DNA of 64,000 nt. Source: Bilabrum cf. latius (Eukaryota; Bigyra: Bicosoecida; Bigyra; Bicosoecida). Positions within the stretch are counted from its first letter, which is position 1, and each line of letters opens with the position of its first letter. Of the stretch, positions 46,101-57,704 are shown piece after piece. Made by a program: the position numbers and the translations under genes. The stretch is taken from contig OZ237736.1 of NCBI GenBank assembly GCA_965178125.1, positions 310,001-374,000 on the forward strand, read 5' to 3'. The notes under the pieces are model-generated. The model was not told where the DNA came from, searched no databases, and saw only the letters and a list, made by a program, of their open reading frames with translations.

Positions 46101-48675
46101 CGCTGAGGTGGACACGGCCAAGGGACCCAACGTGCTTCACGAAGTGGCAGCCGTGTGGTGCGATAAGACTGCCAAGGCGATCGTGAAGATGGCCAATGAG
46201 AGGCTGCTCGGGCCTTCCAACCTCTCAGCTGGGCTGCCGCGGTCGCCAGAGACGTTCGACTATCTGGCAGTTGCGTGCGACGGCGAGTCGATGGGGTGGC
46301 GCGGGGGTGACGGCAGGCCACCGACGGGCGCGAAGGGGGAGGACGGTCTCATTGGCATGAAGCGGCTGCAAGATTTCGCCATGCGTGCCACGCCACGGTC
46401 CGCCGCCCACAGGCTCCGCCCGGTCCCGATTCGCCTGCTGTCCGTGCGCGGGGTGGGGTCGGGCAAGGAGCCAGCCGAGGCCGCGGCTGCCACGGACAAG
46501 GCGTGGGATGAGACGAGGTCGGCCGGTGCGCCAGACCTGCTCGAGCTCCGGTTCGAGGTGGCTGACCCCTTGCTTACGCTTGCGCCGCATTTCGGAGTCG
46601 CAGGGTTTCTGGGACCCAACGGGGCCCCTCAGCCTGCCCTCAAGTCCGGCGGCGAGCTTGGGATTGCCGGCGGGCTGTCACCAGGAGATGCCGTTGGACT
46701 GCTTCTTCCCGAGCCCGAAGACCTGGCCAATGACGTGCTCAAACTGCTAAGGGTGTCTAAAGACGCGGAGGCGCCTGCCCCTGCCTACATTACGCAGGAG
46801 TACCCCCAAGAACGTATCGTGCCTTCCTTCAGGCAGGTCGCCAAGCAGATCACGCAGGCGCTGCCATCCGAGTATCCCTTGGACCAGGACCCGAGCACGA
46901 TGTCCTTTGTGCTTCAGGATATCATGTCCTGGGACACAAGCGAGGATGTGGCACCATTCCAGGGCCGCAGCAGCCTCCCCGACGCCGAGATTCCCCGGCG
47001 AACGGCGCTGCATTCCGAGGACGGCACGATCCCGGAGGGCCTGCCGAGCGCGCCCTTGCCACCCGTGGTGGATGCAAGCCCGGCGAGCGTGCGCCAGCGT
47101 GAGGTGTGCAGGATCGGAGAGGGGCTGGGCAAGCTCTGGAAGCTCTCGAGCGCCCAACCGCAGCTGCTGGACTGGTGCCGGGGCTGCCTGCAGCTGCACG
47201 CTGCGCAGACCAAGGGCAGCGAGGGTGACGAAGCCATCGCTGCAGAGCTGGGGCGCCTGGACTTGGAGTTCCAGCGGCTGGTTCTGGCTCGCGCGGCCAA
47301 GGCGGTGGAAGGACCCGCTGCTGCCGTCGCTGCTCGCGATTTGGAGCTGGCCGGTGGGGACGAAGGCAGCGTCTGCCTCCACCCGCAGCTCCGCAGCCAG
47401 ACGCCGTCCATGCCGCTGCCTACCGCGGGGGACGGCTCGATCGATCAAGCGAAGCTGGCAGAGTTCGTCAGGCACCTGACGGTGCCGCAGGTGATGCAGG
47501 CCGCGAACGAAGCAGCTGGGTCCGAGACTGTGTGCGCGTGTCCGTCCCACCTGAAGCAGGACATCAAGCTCGGCTGCGCAGGCAGCCAGCGGCAGTGGCT
47601 CGGTCACTTTGCGGCCGCGCTTGGTCCCGTGAGCGCAACCCTAGTGCCTGTGTCTTCGGGCGTGGCCGATCTGGCAGCAGCCAGGGCAACCGTGCGCCGC
47701 GCAGCAGACACAGGGGCCGGAGGTGCCGCGGCCAGTGGGGCTGGTGGACCCGGCCAGCCGTCGAGTGCGTCAGGTGCAGGGGGAGAGCCCATGTACACTG
47801 CGTCCGTCATTATCAGTGCCAGCAACCTCCCTCTCGGTGCCAAGTCATCGGCAGCACTGAGGCCGGGCACCGTTCTCGGCATGTACCCCCACCGTGGAGT
47901 CTGGCCGTGTGCACCGGCGGCGAGCGCCCTGCCCTGCACGCTCGTGTGCGAGGGGGATGGGATGGGCCTCGCGCGCGTGGTCGTCATGGAGCGGCTTCGC
48001 ACCGGCGCGGCCGGCAAGACCACCGTCGTTGCCATCGTTCCCGCCGTGGAGGCAGAGGCGGCCGGCGGGGACGGTGCAGAGGCGGCCGTCGGAACAGCAT
48101 CTGCTACTTCTGCGGCTGGTGACGGCAGGGATGCTGCGGCTGGGGCACTGCCGGTCTCCGCCTCCGGTACTGAGGGTGAATGTGCTGGCGATGCAGCCGT
48201 GGCAGCGGCTGCCCGTGCCACGTCGGTGCTAGGAGAGTTGCGTGCACTTTCGAGGGGTGGCCACATCGATCTGGTGGTGGTGTCCGGGTCGACGAGCGCG
48301 GAGGCTGGTGCCAGGGCGAGGGCCTGGAGGCAGGGGATCGACGGTTCGCTGGACGAGAAGGTCAGGGACAGGCTCCTTGCGGCGGGCGCTGCCGATGGGG
48401 CGCACTGGCTGCAGGCCGTGGCTCTCGAGAGGTCGGCTGAGGCATGCAGGGCCATGCGAAGGGCGGTGTGCGACCAGGTCGGGTCCATCTGGTTCTGCGG
48501 GAGCAGGCGCCGCATCGGCGCGATTCCCCAGATGAGCTTCGCGGTGACTGCCGCAGCGTTCGCCGGCGGGGAGGAGGGCAAGCCATTGCAGCCTGGTAAG
48601 CTGCCCCCGCCAAGGCTGCAGTCGCTCGTTGCCAAGAAGCAGGCCAGGGGACAGTTCCAGATGGTCATATGCTGA
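43190..48675 (+). CDS. Very large TPR-containing protein
   Basis: Best model: exons 43190-43302, 43392-43909 and 44072-48675 (introns 89 and 162 nt; donors GTAAGA and GTGAGT; acceptors TTGCGCAG and TTTCGCAG; phases agree), 1744 residues, stop TGA. If the second intron is retained the frame also stays open through one TAG at 43915, adding 54 codons. The first exon has one in-frame TAG. The junction of exons 1 and 2 rebuilds a TPR start (ARSQGNSNYSKKRFLEAIDLYTIAL), followed by VLANRAVSNESALRPHAALRDARR, and further helical repeats lie around residues 300-420. An acidic tract (DDDDSEADEDEDEEPEDLD) lies near 440. The rest, about 1200 residues with Ala/Gly-rich stretches, contains no domain I recognise. 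TPRs suggest a scaffold or co-chaperone role. Confidence 0.75.
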
Positions 48676-49529
48676 GGAGGAGCTGTTTGCGGGCAGTGGC
48701 AGCGTAGAGTGGGGCTCTGCTGTGGGGCGCTGATGTGTGTGATTTTCGCTGAAACGATAGAACTCGAAATATCCTGACACACGCCAATGATAGCTGTATG
48801 CCTAGATGTAGATGGAACCATGCTGCCAACCTATTCGCGTTATCTTCGCAGCTGGGAAACATCGCTGTCAAATACTAAATTTTTCATTTCCTCCTGAACG
48901 TCTCGCGAGGTAGATGCCCCGGTGCGCTTCCCTTGTGATGCTGCTCCTGGCACGGGAGAGCCAACGTGCCTAGCTGTCATTGTTCGGCACAGACTTGGTG
49001 GCAGCGCTCTCTATGCACTCCTGTTGACAACTGCTCCCGCATACGACCCACTTGGCTATATGCTACAAAGAACTAGGGGTCTATCGGAATTCATCGTGTG
49101 GCGCACGGCAGCGGGAGCGAATCCGCTAGAAGCTGCAATAATGCCCACGGATGCAGTCACCGAGGATTTTTGGCCATCGAACTGGGCCAACGATCCTTCC
49201 AGCTCCCGCACCGACTTGACAGGAAGAGGTTTGCTAGTTCTTTTGCACTACACAGCTATCGTCGTGTTTTGTGGACCATCACCAAGCAAGTCAATCCCAC
49301 CATCCGAAGGACCCCCGACGCGCAGGAAACTGGCGACACGAAGTCGCTGCAAAGTAGCCCCAACTACGTGCTCATATTCGGTTCCTGCAGCCACAAAGCT
49401 TTTCCATCGCCGCATCCTTGCCAGCAGTGCACAATTCGCGCAGTTGCACATGGTGATTTTTCGAAGCCGGGTGACGAGCAACTTAATTTGGCTCTGCAGC
49501 CCGACCATATCTTATCTTTCTCTTACACA
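48676..49529 (+). other. Intergenic with a broken HAD-like open frame
   Basis: From ATG 48784 the plus strand reads MIAVCLDVDGTMLP, matching the DxDGT nucleophile motif of HAD-type phosphatases. The frame meets TGA at about 48895, and the same frame then stays open to 49533 with ordinary-looking codons. It may be a pseudogene, a gene with an unrecognised intron across the TGA, or coincidence. I do not see later HAD motifs. Confidence 0.3.
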
Positions 49530-50858
49530 ATGAGCTCTTCGGATGAATCAGAATTTGACGGTTGGGACGGTGCGGCTGCAGGTGGGTTCATGAGTCCGAA
49601 TGGAAGGACGGCCCGGACGTCTTAGAGAAAAGGTGGCTTCGATTCACCTGCTAGGTCCTCAGCAGGGAGGAAACGGAACCGATCTAGCATCATCTCGTAT
49701 AGAATTAGTTCGTCAGGTTCTGAGGATGAAACTGACGGGGGCGAAGTCAGTGAGGATTCGCATGAAGTCGCCCCAGAGAGACCAGGCAAAAGGAGGCGCA
49801 CAGCAGCGTCCACTGCACCCAAGGAAGCCGCTTCTGGCATCAAGTCAGAGCATTCAAAGAGGAATACGAAGCGCATGCAGGCTAGGGGAGCTGTCGATGA
49901 TGATGAACCGGAAAGCTCAGATTCAGGCGACGGCAGCAGTGCGCGCGATTCCGACAGCGTTTTTTACAGCGAAGCAAGCGAATTCAACGACTCTGATAGC
50001 GACTTTGATGCGAGTTCATCACACAGGCAGAGAAAGGGTGGTTCAAAACTAGGCAAATCGAGTGCAGGCAAGAAATCGAAGGCGAGCAAGTCAGCAGCGA
50101 ACAGCAAGAAGCGAGCAGGCAGCTCGGCGGCTTCTGAGTCTTCCATGGGAGGCGCCTCGGCGTCCAGCAGCAAATCTACGAAACCCTCGACGACTGGTTA
50201 GGCAGCAAAGGCAAAGAATGGATCGGCTGGCCCAGCCAAAAAGAAGCGCGTCCCAGGTTCGAAACCCGCTGCGGAGCTCCCTCTCACCCTGGCCTCCAGA
50301 AAGCCGGCCGGGAAGGCGACCGTGCTCGTTTCGTCAGAGCACCCGATCGACCTGGAAGGAGAGGTTGGTGCGGTGGGCTGTGTCACCATGGCGGGCGAGA
50401 CGCTCGTGCTGGACATCGCCGGGCACAGGTACCGCGCGCGGCCGGTGCCGGTGCAGTCGCACTGCGTGCTGCACGTCACCGACAAGGAGGCGAAGATCGA
50501 GTCGATCGCGAACGTGTGCCTGTAGCTAGACCACCTGGCTGACGTGGTACAGGAGCTAGGCGGGTCACTAGGGGAGGCGGGCGCGGGGATAGACGCCAAG
50601 GCCTTGTTTGCCTCTGTGGAGGCAGAGGCAGGGGTGAGCGCTGTGGGCAGTGATGGTGCTGGGAAGTCAGGCGGTAGGAAGGGGCGTGCATCGTCCACAA
50701 CAGCAAGTAGCAGCAGCAGCAGCAGCAGCACGGCTGCGTCAGGCCCTGGTGCTGCTGAACCAGCCGTGTTGGGTTCTCAGGCGGTGGCAGCTGCGCAGGA
50801 GTTGGAGATGATCGGCAGGGCAAGGAGCAAGGGCCGCTCAAAGAAGAGAAAGCATTGA
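49530..50858 (+). CDS. BIN4: BIN4-like topoisomerase VI-associated protein
   Basis: The frame from ATG 49530 to TGA 50856 encodes 442 residues with TAG at 49623, 50199 and 50523. The N-terminal half is Ser/Asp/Glu-rich with basic patches (ERPGKRRRTA, PAKKKRVPGSK) that look like nuclear localisation signals. The conserved part starts at ELPLTLASRK and contains IDLEGEVGAVGCVTM, LVLDIAGHRYRARPVPV and EAKIESIANVCL[TAG]LD. These match the segment of plant BIN4/MIDGET that has IDLSGDVGAVG and EAKIEAIMNDFIQL. BIN4 is a DNA-binding accessory of the plant topoisomerase VI complex, needed for endoreduplication and chromatin organisation. The C-terminus is Ser/Ala-rich and basic (GRSKKRKH). The homology is from memory of the plant protein and should be searched. 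Confidence 0.75.
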
Positions 50859-51078
50859 TCCCGGATCAATTTTTGTGCAATGAGACTGGACAAGACTAGA
50901 TATAGCCTAGCGAGCCTAAAACTTAAATAGTATAGAGGATCTCATGTCTCTGGCACGTGCCGTGCTCATCAGTGCGCTGCACACAATCGCATTGCACCAG
51001 TAGCCAATCCGAGTTGCACCCGTAAGACTCGACCATATAGTAGAATCTTACCTCAGAGGCCGAGCCACCAATCGCTAA

Positions 51079-54000
51079 TCAGTCCCAGTCATCCACCGCG
51101 CCGCCCGCCCCGCCCTTGGCAGCGTTGCGGATCTGTGGCTAGTCCCTGTACATGGTGGCCACCTGTTCCGCCGACGTCGCAGCCTCCGCCGCTTTGTCGT
51201 CCCTGACCCGAAGCAGCCTGGGGAACCGAAGAGCGATGCCCTTGCTGCTGTGGACGATGCCCACGGCCGCGCGGTGCACCGGGGATATGCTCAGGTCGGC
51301 GGCCTTGATCTCCCACACAGCCTTCGGCTCGAACCACACCTCCGGCTCCATGTTGGAGTCGATGCCCATGGGCTTCTTGGGACGGATCAGCTCGTTCTCA
51401 TTGAAATACTTGGTGAACTCCTGCAGCTGCTCGTCGGAAAAACCAGTGCCCACCCTCGTGACGCTCTGGAAGCTCTCGTCCTCCTGGCTGTAGCACGCCA
51501 GGAGGTACGCCCCGTAGGTGCCGGACCTCTTCCCCTTGCCGTGCCAGGCCCCAATGGGCACCAGATCGAACGAGTCAGTCAGCCCATCCATGTAGTCCTT
51601 CTTCAGCTTGAGCCAGTTGAGGCTGCGCCTGCTGGGCAGGTACGTCGCGTTCGAGTCCAGCGTCTTCACCATGAGCCCCTCGCAGTTCTGCTCAACGGCC
51701 TCGTTCAGGAACATGCCGATTTCCTCCAGCTCGCTGCCGTCGGAGCCCTTGGCGAAGGCGAACTTGCCCTCGACCTCTCTGAAGTGCGTGTGCAGCAGCT
51801 GGCGCCTCTGCCGCAGCGGCAGCCGGATGAGCGACTGGCCGTTGAGGTACAGGAGGTCGAAGGCGCAGTAGATCACCTTGACGCCTACGTCCTCAGCCTT
51901 CACGTCCTTCCTGGCCCTGCGACTGAGCTCCTGGAACGGGAGCAGCTGCTTGCGGACGCGGTCGTACGCCACCACCTCGCCGTCGAGAACGAAGCTGCCG
52001 CCCTCCGCTGAGGTGCCGGTGACAGCCGTGCCAGACGCAGGCACAGTGGCTCCTGCTGCCTATGATGAGGACGACGACGACGAGGATGACGATGACGAGG
52101 ATGAGGATGAGGATGAGGATGAGGATGAGGATGATGATGATGACGAAGCACTGGACGTGGATGATTGCGCCGCTGATGATGACGCTGATGAGGAGGAGGC
52201 CGCTGCCGCAGGCTTAGCGGCATCTGCCGCAGAAGAAGCGGGAGAAGGCTCTGCCGGCTTGGCCTTGGCCTTGGGCTTGGACCCGAAGAAGCTCATCATG
52301 GTCTTTGCCTTGGGCTTCTTGGCGGCCTTGTCTACTCCCCCACTGGCCGCCTTGCCAGCAGCGTCCCCGCCTACTGCTGCCTTCTTCTTGGACGAAGCAT
52401 CTCCTTTCGACGCTTGTGCAATCGTACCAATGTACGCCTCCCGGATCGCCAAGCCAATGTCGGGATACTTGATCGAGGTGTCCTCACTGTTGCGGCTGAA
52501 GCACCCAATCTCACCGTTGGGAGTACAGTGGACCTGCGCACGCTCTCCGTCGTACTTGTACTCGCAGGTGAAGCTGACGCCGCTGAACCGGTCCAGCACC
52601 TCTCCCACGCTCTTGGTTGGCTTGGCGAGCATGGGCGAGACGGGGACCCCGGGCTTCAGGTGGCACCGAACGCGCGCCGCTGGCACGCCGCCTTCCAGCA
52701 GCGCCGGGATGATGTCGTTGTACGAGGGCATCTCGCTGTGGATCTGCTTGATCTCTTCCACAGCCGCCTCCACCTCCATGTTTGCCGTGGACCGAATCCT
52801 CAGCGTCTTCGGGCTCCTCCGGGCATCCAGCCTCAGTGCATAGGACCCGGCCTCCCCGCCGGCTTCTGGCATCGCCGGAGGTGGGAGACCGGCTGCCCCT
52901 GCGACCGATGCAGGCGCGCTAGCTGCGGCAGAGGCACCGGCACCGCTGCTGCTGCCACCAGCTGCCTGAAGCGCCTCCAAGGCGTACGCAGCGAGTAGCC
53001 TGCGCATGGGGATCAGTGCCGCATTTGAGGCAGCTGCCTTGTCTCTCCTCTTTGACGCGGCCGACTTCTCCCCCTTGCCCGTTCCTTTGTCTTTGCCCTT
53101 GCCGGCCTTGGCCTTCCCTGCCTCCTCGTCCTCGTCCTAGTCGCCGTCCTGGCTGCTGACATCGTCCTCATCATCGTCATCATCGAGCCCGTCATCATCA
53201 TCATCCCTCATGGAAGCAGTTCCAATGGACGCTGTTTCTGCTGCCATCGAGACGGCGTCTTCGCCGTCCTCGCCCTTGGTGGCCCTGGCTGAGACACCAG
53301 ACTCGCTCGCACCGACGCCGCCATCAGGACCACCAGCATCGCCAACAGCCCCGGTGGCCGATGCAGCAAGAAGTGCCGAAATGTCCGGTCTCCGCTCGCC
53401 CAAATGCTACGAGAGCGCGCTGTCTGCTTTCGAGCCAGCCATCACGTGGGCTGCCACCGGTGTGTTGGGAGGCGTGATGGCGATTGCTTGCGCCAGTGCC
53501 ACCAGCACGGTCCTCTCCGCCAACCCGATCCTCAGCTTGCACTGGAGTCCACGGATTAGAAACCTGGCCTCGTGGCCCTTGGGCTTGCATGCCAGTAGCA
53601 TGCCCTTGATCCTGGCAGTTTTCTTGTCCTGGCTCGCCTTCCCAGACTCCATGGCAATCGCTTTGAACTCCTTAAACACCTTTCGCAAGGTCAGCGGCTT
53701 GGGCTGCATCAGGGACCGCTGGGAGCCCTTGGATTCCTCTGCTACAAGACCGAGGTCTCCCAGGACCGGCACCCGGGATCGAACCTGCGCGAGGGGCCTC
53801 CCTGTTCCCTGGGAAATAGATTTTCCGATGATAGAGTCCCCGATCCCCAGCTCGAGCCCCTCGTGGGGTGGCGCCAGCCTCGTGCATGCCAGGTTGACGG
53901 CGGGGAGCAGGTCCTCCGGGGACAGCGCAATCACGGAGCGGAAGAAATCTCGCAGGATGGCCGTAATGCCGAGCCTGCGCAAGTGAAGAGATCGTGGCGA

Positions 54001-54665
54001 GTGGTGGCCGTTGCTCGTTCAATCGTGTGCATGTCGACACAGTACCGGCAGAGGGGCGGCAAACACCCCGTTCGATCGGAGAATCGAGACGAAATAATTT
54101 ACGTTGGAATCAAACGGTTTGGGTCTCACCTGCTGGGCTCGTCCTCGATTTTCTTGAGAGTCTGCGCGAACTGGAAATACGGCACGGGCGATCCGATGGA
54201 CCAGCCTGCGTCAGCGACAGGGTCGTACTCGCCCTTCGTCACGCTGCTGGTCTCGTCTCCAACTTGGCCTCCGCTGCCAGCACCGGATGAAGGCGCCGAC
54301 GCTTCTCCTGCCTTTTTTGCTTCAGAGGAACCGGATACTTCGACGCCAGTCGCAGCCGACGATGGCTTCGAAACAGCTGATTTCTTCTTTTCGCCCGAGG
54401 ATCGAGGCTGAAAGAAGCTGTGCAAGCCAGAACTAGCCTGCGGCTCCGTCTTGGCGCGTTTGGCTTCCGGGGCATCGTCCGCTGAAGCCCGCGGACGCTT
54501 CTCTCCGGGAGAGGCAACTGCTTCGTTCTCGTCGTCGGATTCGATGGCAACTCGGCCTGCACCTGCGCCGTTGGCTACACCCTCTGGTCTCAATACGCCT
54601 TCATCATCGCTATCAGCGACTTTGGAAGCGCTTTCACGAGACAAGCTGGCGCTCCTGCGAAGCAT
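51079..54665 (-). CDS. LIG1: ATP-dependent DNA ligase I
   Basis: Exons are 54130-54665 and 51079-53974 (155-nt intron, donor GTGAGA, acceptor CTTGCGCAG). The product is 1143 residues, stop TGA, with TAG at 53407, 53137, 52060 and 51139. Seals nicks between Okazaki fragments and in repair. A PCNA-docking-like motif (SGLHSFFQP) lies near residue 80. The N-terminal DNA-binding domain is clear (ALSPEDLLPAVNL, GLELGIGDSIIGKSI, FLIRGLQCKLRIGLAE). The catalytic lysine is in EYKYDGERAQVH, with FVLDGEVVAYD, EGLMVKTLDS and WLKLKKDYMDG completing the nucleotidyltransferase motifs. The OB fold follows (VWEIKAADLSISP, GIALRFPRLLRVRDD). A poly-Ser insert of about 30-45 residues interrupts the adenylation domain, and an acidic/Lys-rich insert separates the DNA-binding and catalytic domains. 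The gene is convergent with BIN4. Confidence 0.97.
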
Positions 54666-55061
54666 ACGAACGGTGACGCCCCTTCAAACAATCTTAGAAT
54701 GAATGCTTCTTTTGTACTAGATGATGAAATCATAAATTTAAGCTAGATCTTACATGTTTAGAACAGCAGCGCGGTGTAGCTTTGACAGGTGGATACTAAT
54801 TTGCGGCCAGGAGTTGCGATTTGCGATTGCCCTGATCCCCTATTCAACTCGAAGCTTGGATATCAAACCCTGCGATGATCGCCCAGCAACTCGTCCCAAC
54901 TTCTGGATTCGATGGAGAGCCGCGATACTGACCTAGATTTGGAATCTTGTGCGATGCTTGCAAATTTTGAAACCATGGCGGCGCCGCGCAACTGCAGGTT
55001 CCGCAATAGCTCCACAGATGGACTGGACAGGACCACGGGTGTTTCAGGTGAGCAGCGCCAT
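54666..55061. other. Intergenic, presumed LIG1 promoter
   Basis: No supported gene. It lies between the LIG1 start and the stop of the next minus-strand gene, and is somewhat A/T-richer near 54700-54760. Short open frames here are not convincing. Confidence 0.45.
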
Positions 55062-57515
55062 TTAACGGCCACAGAGGGCAACCCTCGCCGCGTATTGTGC
55101 AACGCTAGGCGCTAGCCCGCACGCTATGCCGAATCGAACCACCTCGTCCCGCAGCCGGAGCGCAGATCCAACCCCAGCACACAGCTACAACACGCCAACT
55201 TGCCATGCCAGTGGTGCATCGTGGTAAATTGGAACAACCGACCACGCAGGCGATCCACTTGCTAGCAATCTCGATAGCTTGGCTTCTGCGGACTCTTTGG
55301 CTCGCGTGTCTTCGGCATCGAGTGCTTGCTCGTAAGGAGCCGGAGCACTTGCTTCATGCCGGGCAGTTTCAGGAGCAGCTTTCGTTTCCTCCGTGGAGCG
55401 ACTCGGATGCGTTCCCTTGGTATACTTCCCAGCATCACGGCTCGCTTGGTTTGATAGCGCGAGCGCTGGCACGGCTCCGCGAGTATGAGCACCTGCTTGC
55501 CTGGCCATGGAGTGAGCACCTGCCTGGGCACCGGCCCTTCCGATGGAAAAGCTGCTCGGTGAGAGAACGCTAGAGCTGGCTGGACTTGCAAGCTTGATTT
55601 CATGCTATGATCCGCTAGATGCCCCCTCGCCAATTCCAGCCGCTGCCTGCTTTCGCCGAGCGAGCACTCTCTTGGCAAGTCCTTTGAGCAGAGCGCTGGG
55701 CAAGTCGCTGCGTGTCACGATGATGGGCCGACCCTGCAATTCGCGGGGCTGGTGCTTAAGCACCTCCATCATCATGCTGTTGGGTGCTCTGTGGCCGATA
55801 CCAGCTGCACTCGATTCCCCAAAGTAACCCCCGCTGCGCTGCGCCGCCTCGTTAACCACAGAGCCAGTCTGCAGCGGTGTCAAGCCCTAGCCCCCGGCTC
55901 CTAACCTACGCGGGTCGGCAATATCACCGCTCTGTGCATATTTTGCTCCTGCCATTACCTCCCTTTCCTCCCTGCTGATCCCGAGCAAACCGGCGGACCG
56001 GCCCGGCATGGCCGCTATGCTCCTTCTTGCTTGTCTTTTTGGCCGACTGCTGCCACTGCCATCCCCTGTGGAACGTTCGTCTCCGAGTCGCGCTGGACCT
56101 ACAATGCCAGTTGCATCCACGGCTGGTGGAAGTGCTACCGGTCTGCCTTCTTTCTTGCGATGCTGCACCTTGCTGTCGCCTCCCCGCTGCGTAGTCATAG
56201 GCGGTGGGGCTCGCCTAGCGCCCTGCTCGGCTTGCGACGCAGTGCTTGACGATCGTGCTCTGGCAGTGCTTGGTCGCAACGCCCCAGGTCCTCGGCGGCC
56301 GCCGGCAGCCGACCTTGAGGCGCTGGAGGCCTCTGCCTCTGCTCGCCTCTGCTGCCTCTGCGCCCTCTGTATCGCCTCGATGTGACCGCCCAGTCGCGCG
56401 GCGCTGCCTCCGGGGCTATCTCGGAAGAGCTGCTGGGCGATTGCTTCCGCCGAGTAGGTCGCAAGATTGCTCACAATCATCACTTTGCGCCGGATCGAGC
56501 CCTTCAGAGCGGTTGCAACCTCGGGCACAGCGAGAGGGGGGAAGCACAGGAAAACGACCCTGCACCTTCGAAACACCCGGGCTGGTTCCCGGCTAAACTA
56601 TACGCCGGAGTCCTTGAGCCCTTGCAGTCCCGGGCTCTCAACAACTGGAACCATGCAGTGGATGCGCCCGAGCGCCACTCCGCAGCGAGCGAGCAGGCTG
56701 ATAGTCGCGCGTGCGACGCCACCGCACCCGATGAAACCGATGCCGAATTTGGTGCCCTCCGCAGCATCCACCAGGTCGACCACCCTAGATACGCAGGACA
56801 TGCATATGAACGCGTTTTGGGCGGCGATGACGCTTTGTGACATGCGCCGCAACTCGAGGGCTCGCGCGAGCAGGTGCGCCTGGCCTGGGGGTGAGCACGC
56901 GTGCGGGTCTGCTCCGGCCCTTGGCGCCGAGCGAGAGATTCGCTTCGTCTCTATGCCACCCTCATAGTACATTTCGCTAGAATCTAGCATCGCTGGGTTG
57001 AAACCTAGCGGGCTAGAGGGGATCCTGCTCCGTGCTAGCGACACTGGCGTCGGGGCTATGCCTGGGTGTGGCGATACCTACGGCGCTGCCTATGCTCCCT
57101 GCGGCAGTTCTCCAAATGTATCCCTTGCTAGTAGAGCTGTATCTGAAGCAGAATGATCTGATGGCTCGCCAAACTTGCTGGGATCTCCTCCGCCGTGCAA
57201 CGAATCCACCGGTGTGCGGTGCGGACGGACCGAAGCCGCAATTGACGCTGCAATCGACGCAGCCGATGCCTTCTTCTGCTCATCATACACGCCAAGCAAG
57301 CCTTTGATAGAAGTACGAAATGTATCAAACAGTAGCGACTGGAATACTTTTGGTTGCGCAGCATCAGATTGCATTCTTTTTCGCAAGTGCAATCGCCCGT
57401 CTCGGCTAGTCTCATACTTTGCTAGGGTACCTGCCTCCTTTAGATCTACAGCCTACTCTAAAATGCCAATCCCTCTCAATATGGTTGCCGGGTCTACATC
57501 AGTTGGAGTCGCCAT
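55062..57515 (-). CDS. P5CR/NOXRED1-like NAD(P)-dependent oxidoreductase
   Basis: The frame from ATG 57515 to TAA 55062 encodes 817 residues and crosses seven TAGs (57453, 57090, 57078, 56598, 55887, 55605, 55185). A Rossmann nucleotide-binding motif is seen in KFGIGFIGCGGVARATISLL. It is followed, across the TAG at 56598, by FRRCRVVFLCFPPLAVPEVATALKG and RRKVMIVSNLA. This is the layout of pyrroline-5-carboxylate reductase and its relative NOXRED1 (NADP-dependent oxidoreductase domain-containing 1). Without readthrough the GxGxxA motif would be cut off from the second half of the fold. A long low-complexity Arg/Ser/Ala insert and a C-terminal helical part follow; the P5CR dimerisation domain is not clearly recognisable. 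The N-terminal 60 residues include HLRKRMQSDAAQPKVFQSLLF, unlike P5CR itself. The substrate is unknown. Confidence 0.75.
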
Positions 57516-57704
57516 TCCTTCGTACTGAAGCAAACTTATTTTAACGGAATTCGAGGATCCGGAACGAAAGGAAAATGGATTCATCCAGCCGCCCCAGCAA
57601 ACAGCGGAAGAAACCAATCAATTGGGTCACATAATTGGAGTTTTATTCGTACAAAGCATTGGTAATCATGCGATGAAGCGCATTGGTGGTCCAATCAAAG
57701 CGTG
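57516..57704. promoter_or_regulatory. Bidirectional promoter between oxidoreductase and glycosyltransferase
   Basis: 189 bp separate the divergent starts. The interval is more A/T-rich than its surroundings. No specific element is recognised. Confidence 0.5.

Noticed and set aside
50244-50270. GGTTCGAAACCC resembling a tRNA T-loop, a possible suppressor tRNA
   Set aside because: It lies inside the BIN4-like coding frame and no anticodon or acceptor stems can be folded around it. I found no tRNA gene in the window.
51250-52843. Plus-strand open frames opposite DNA ligase I
   Set aside because: The minus strand shows all ligase catalytic motifs in order; the acidic plus-strand run is the complement of poly-Ser codons.
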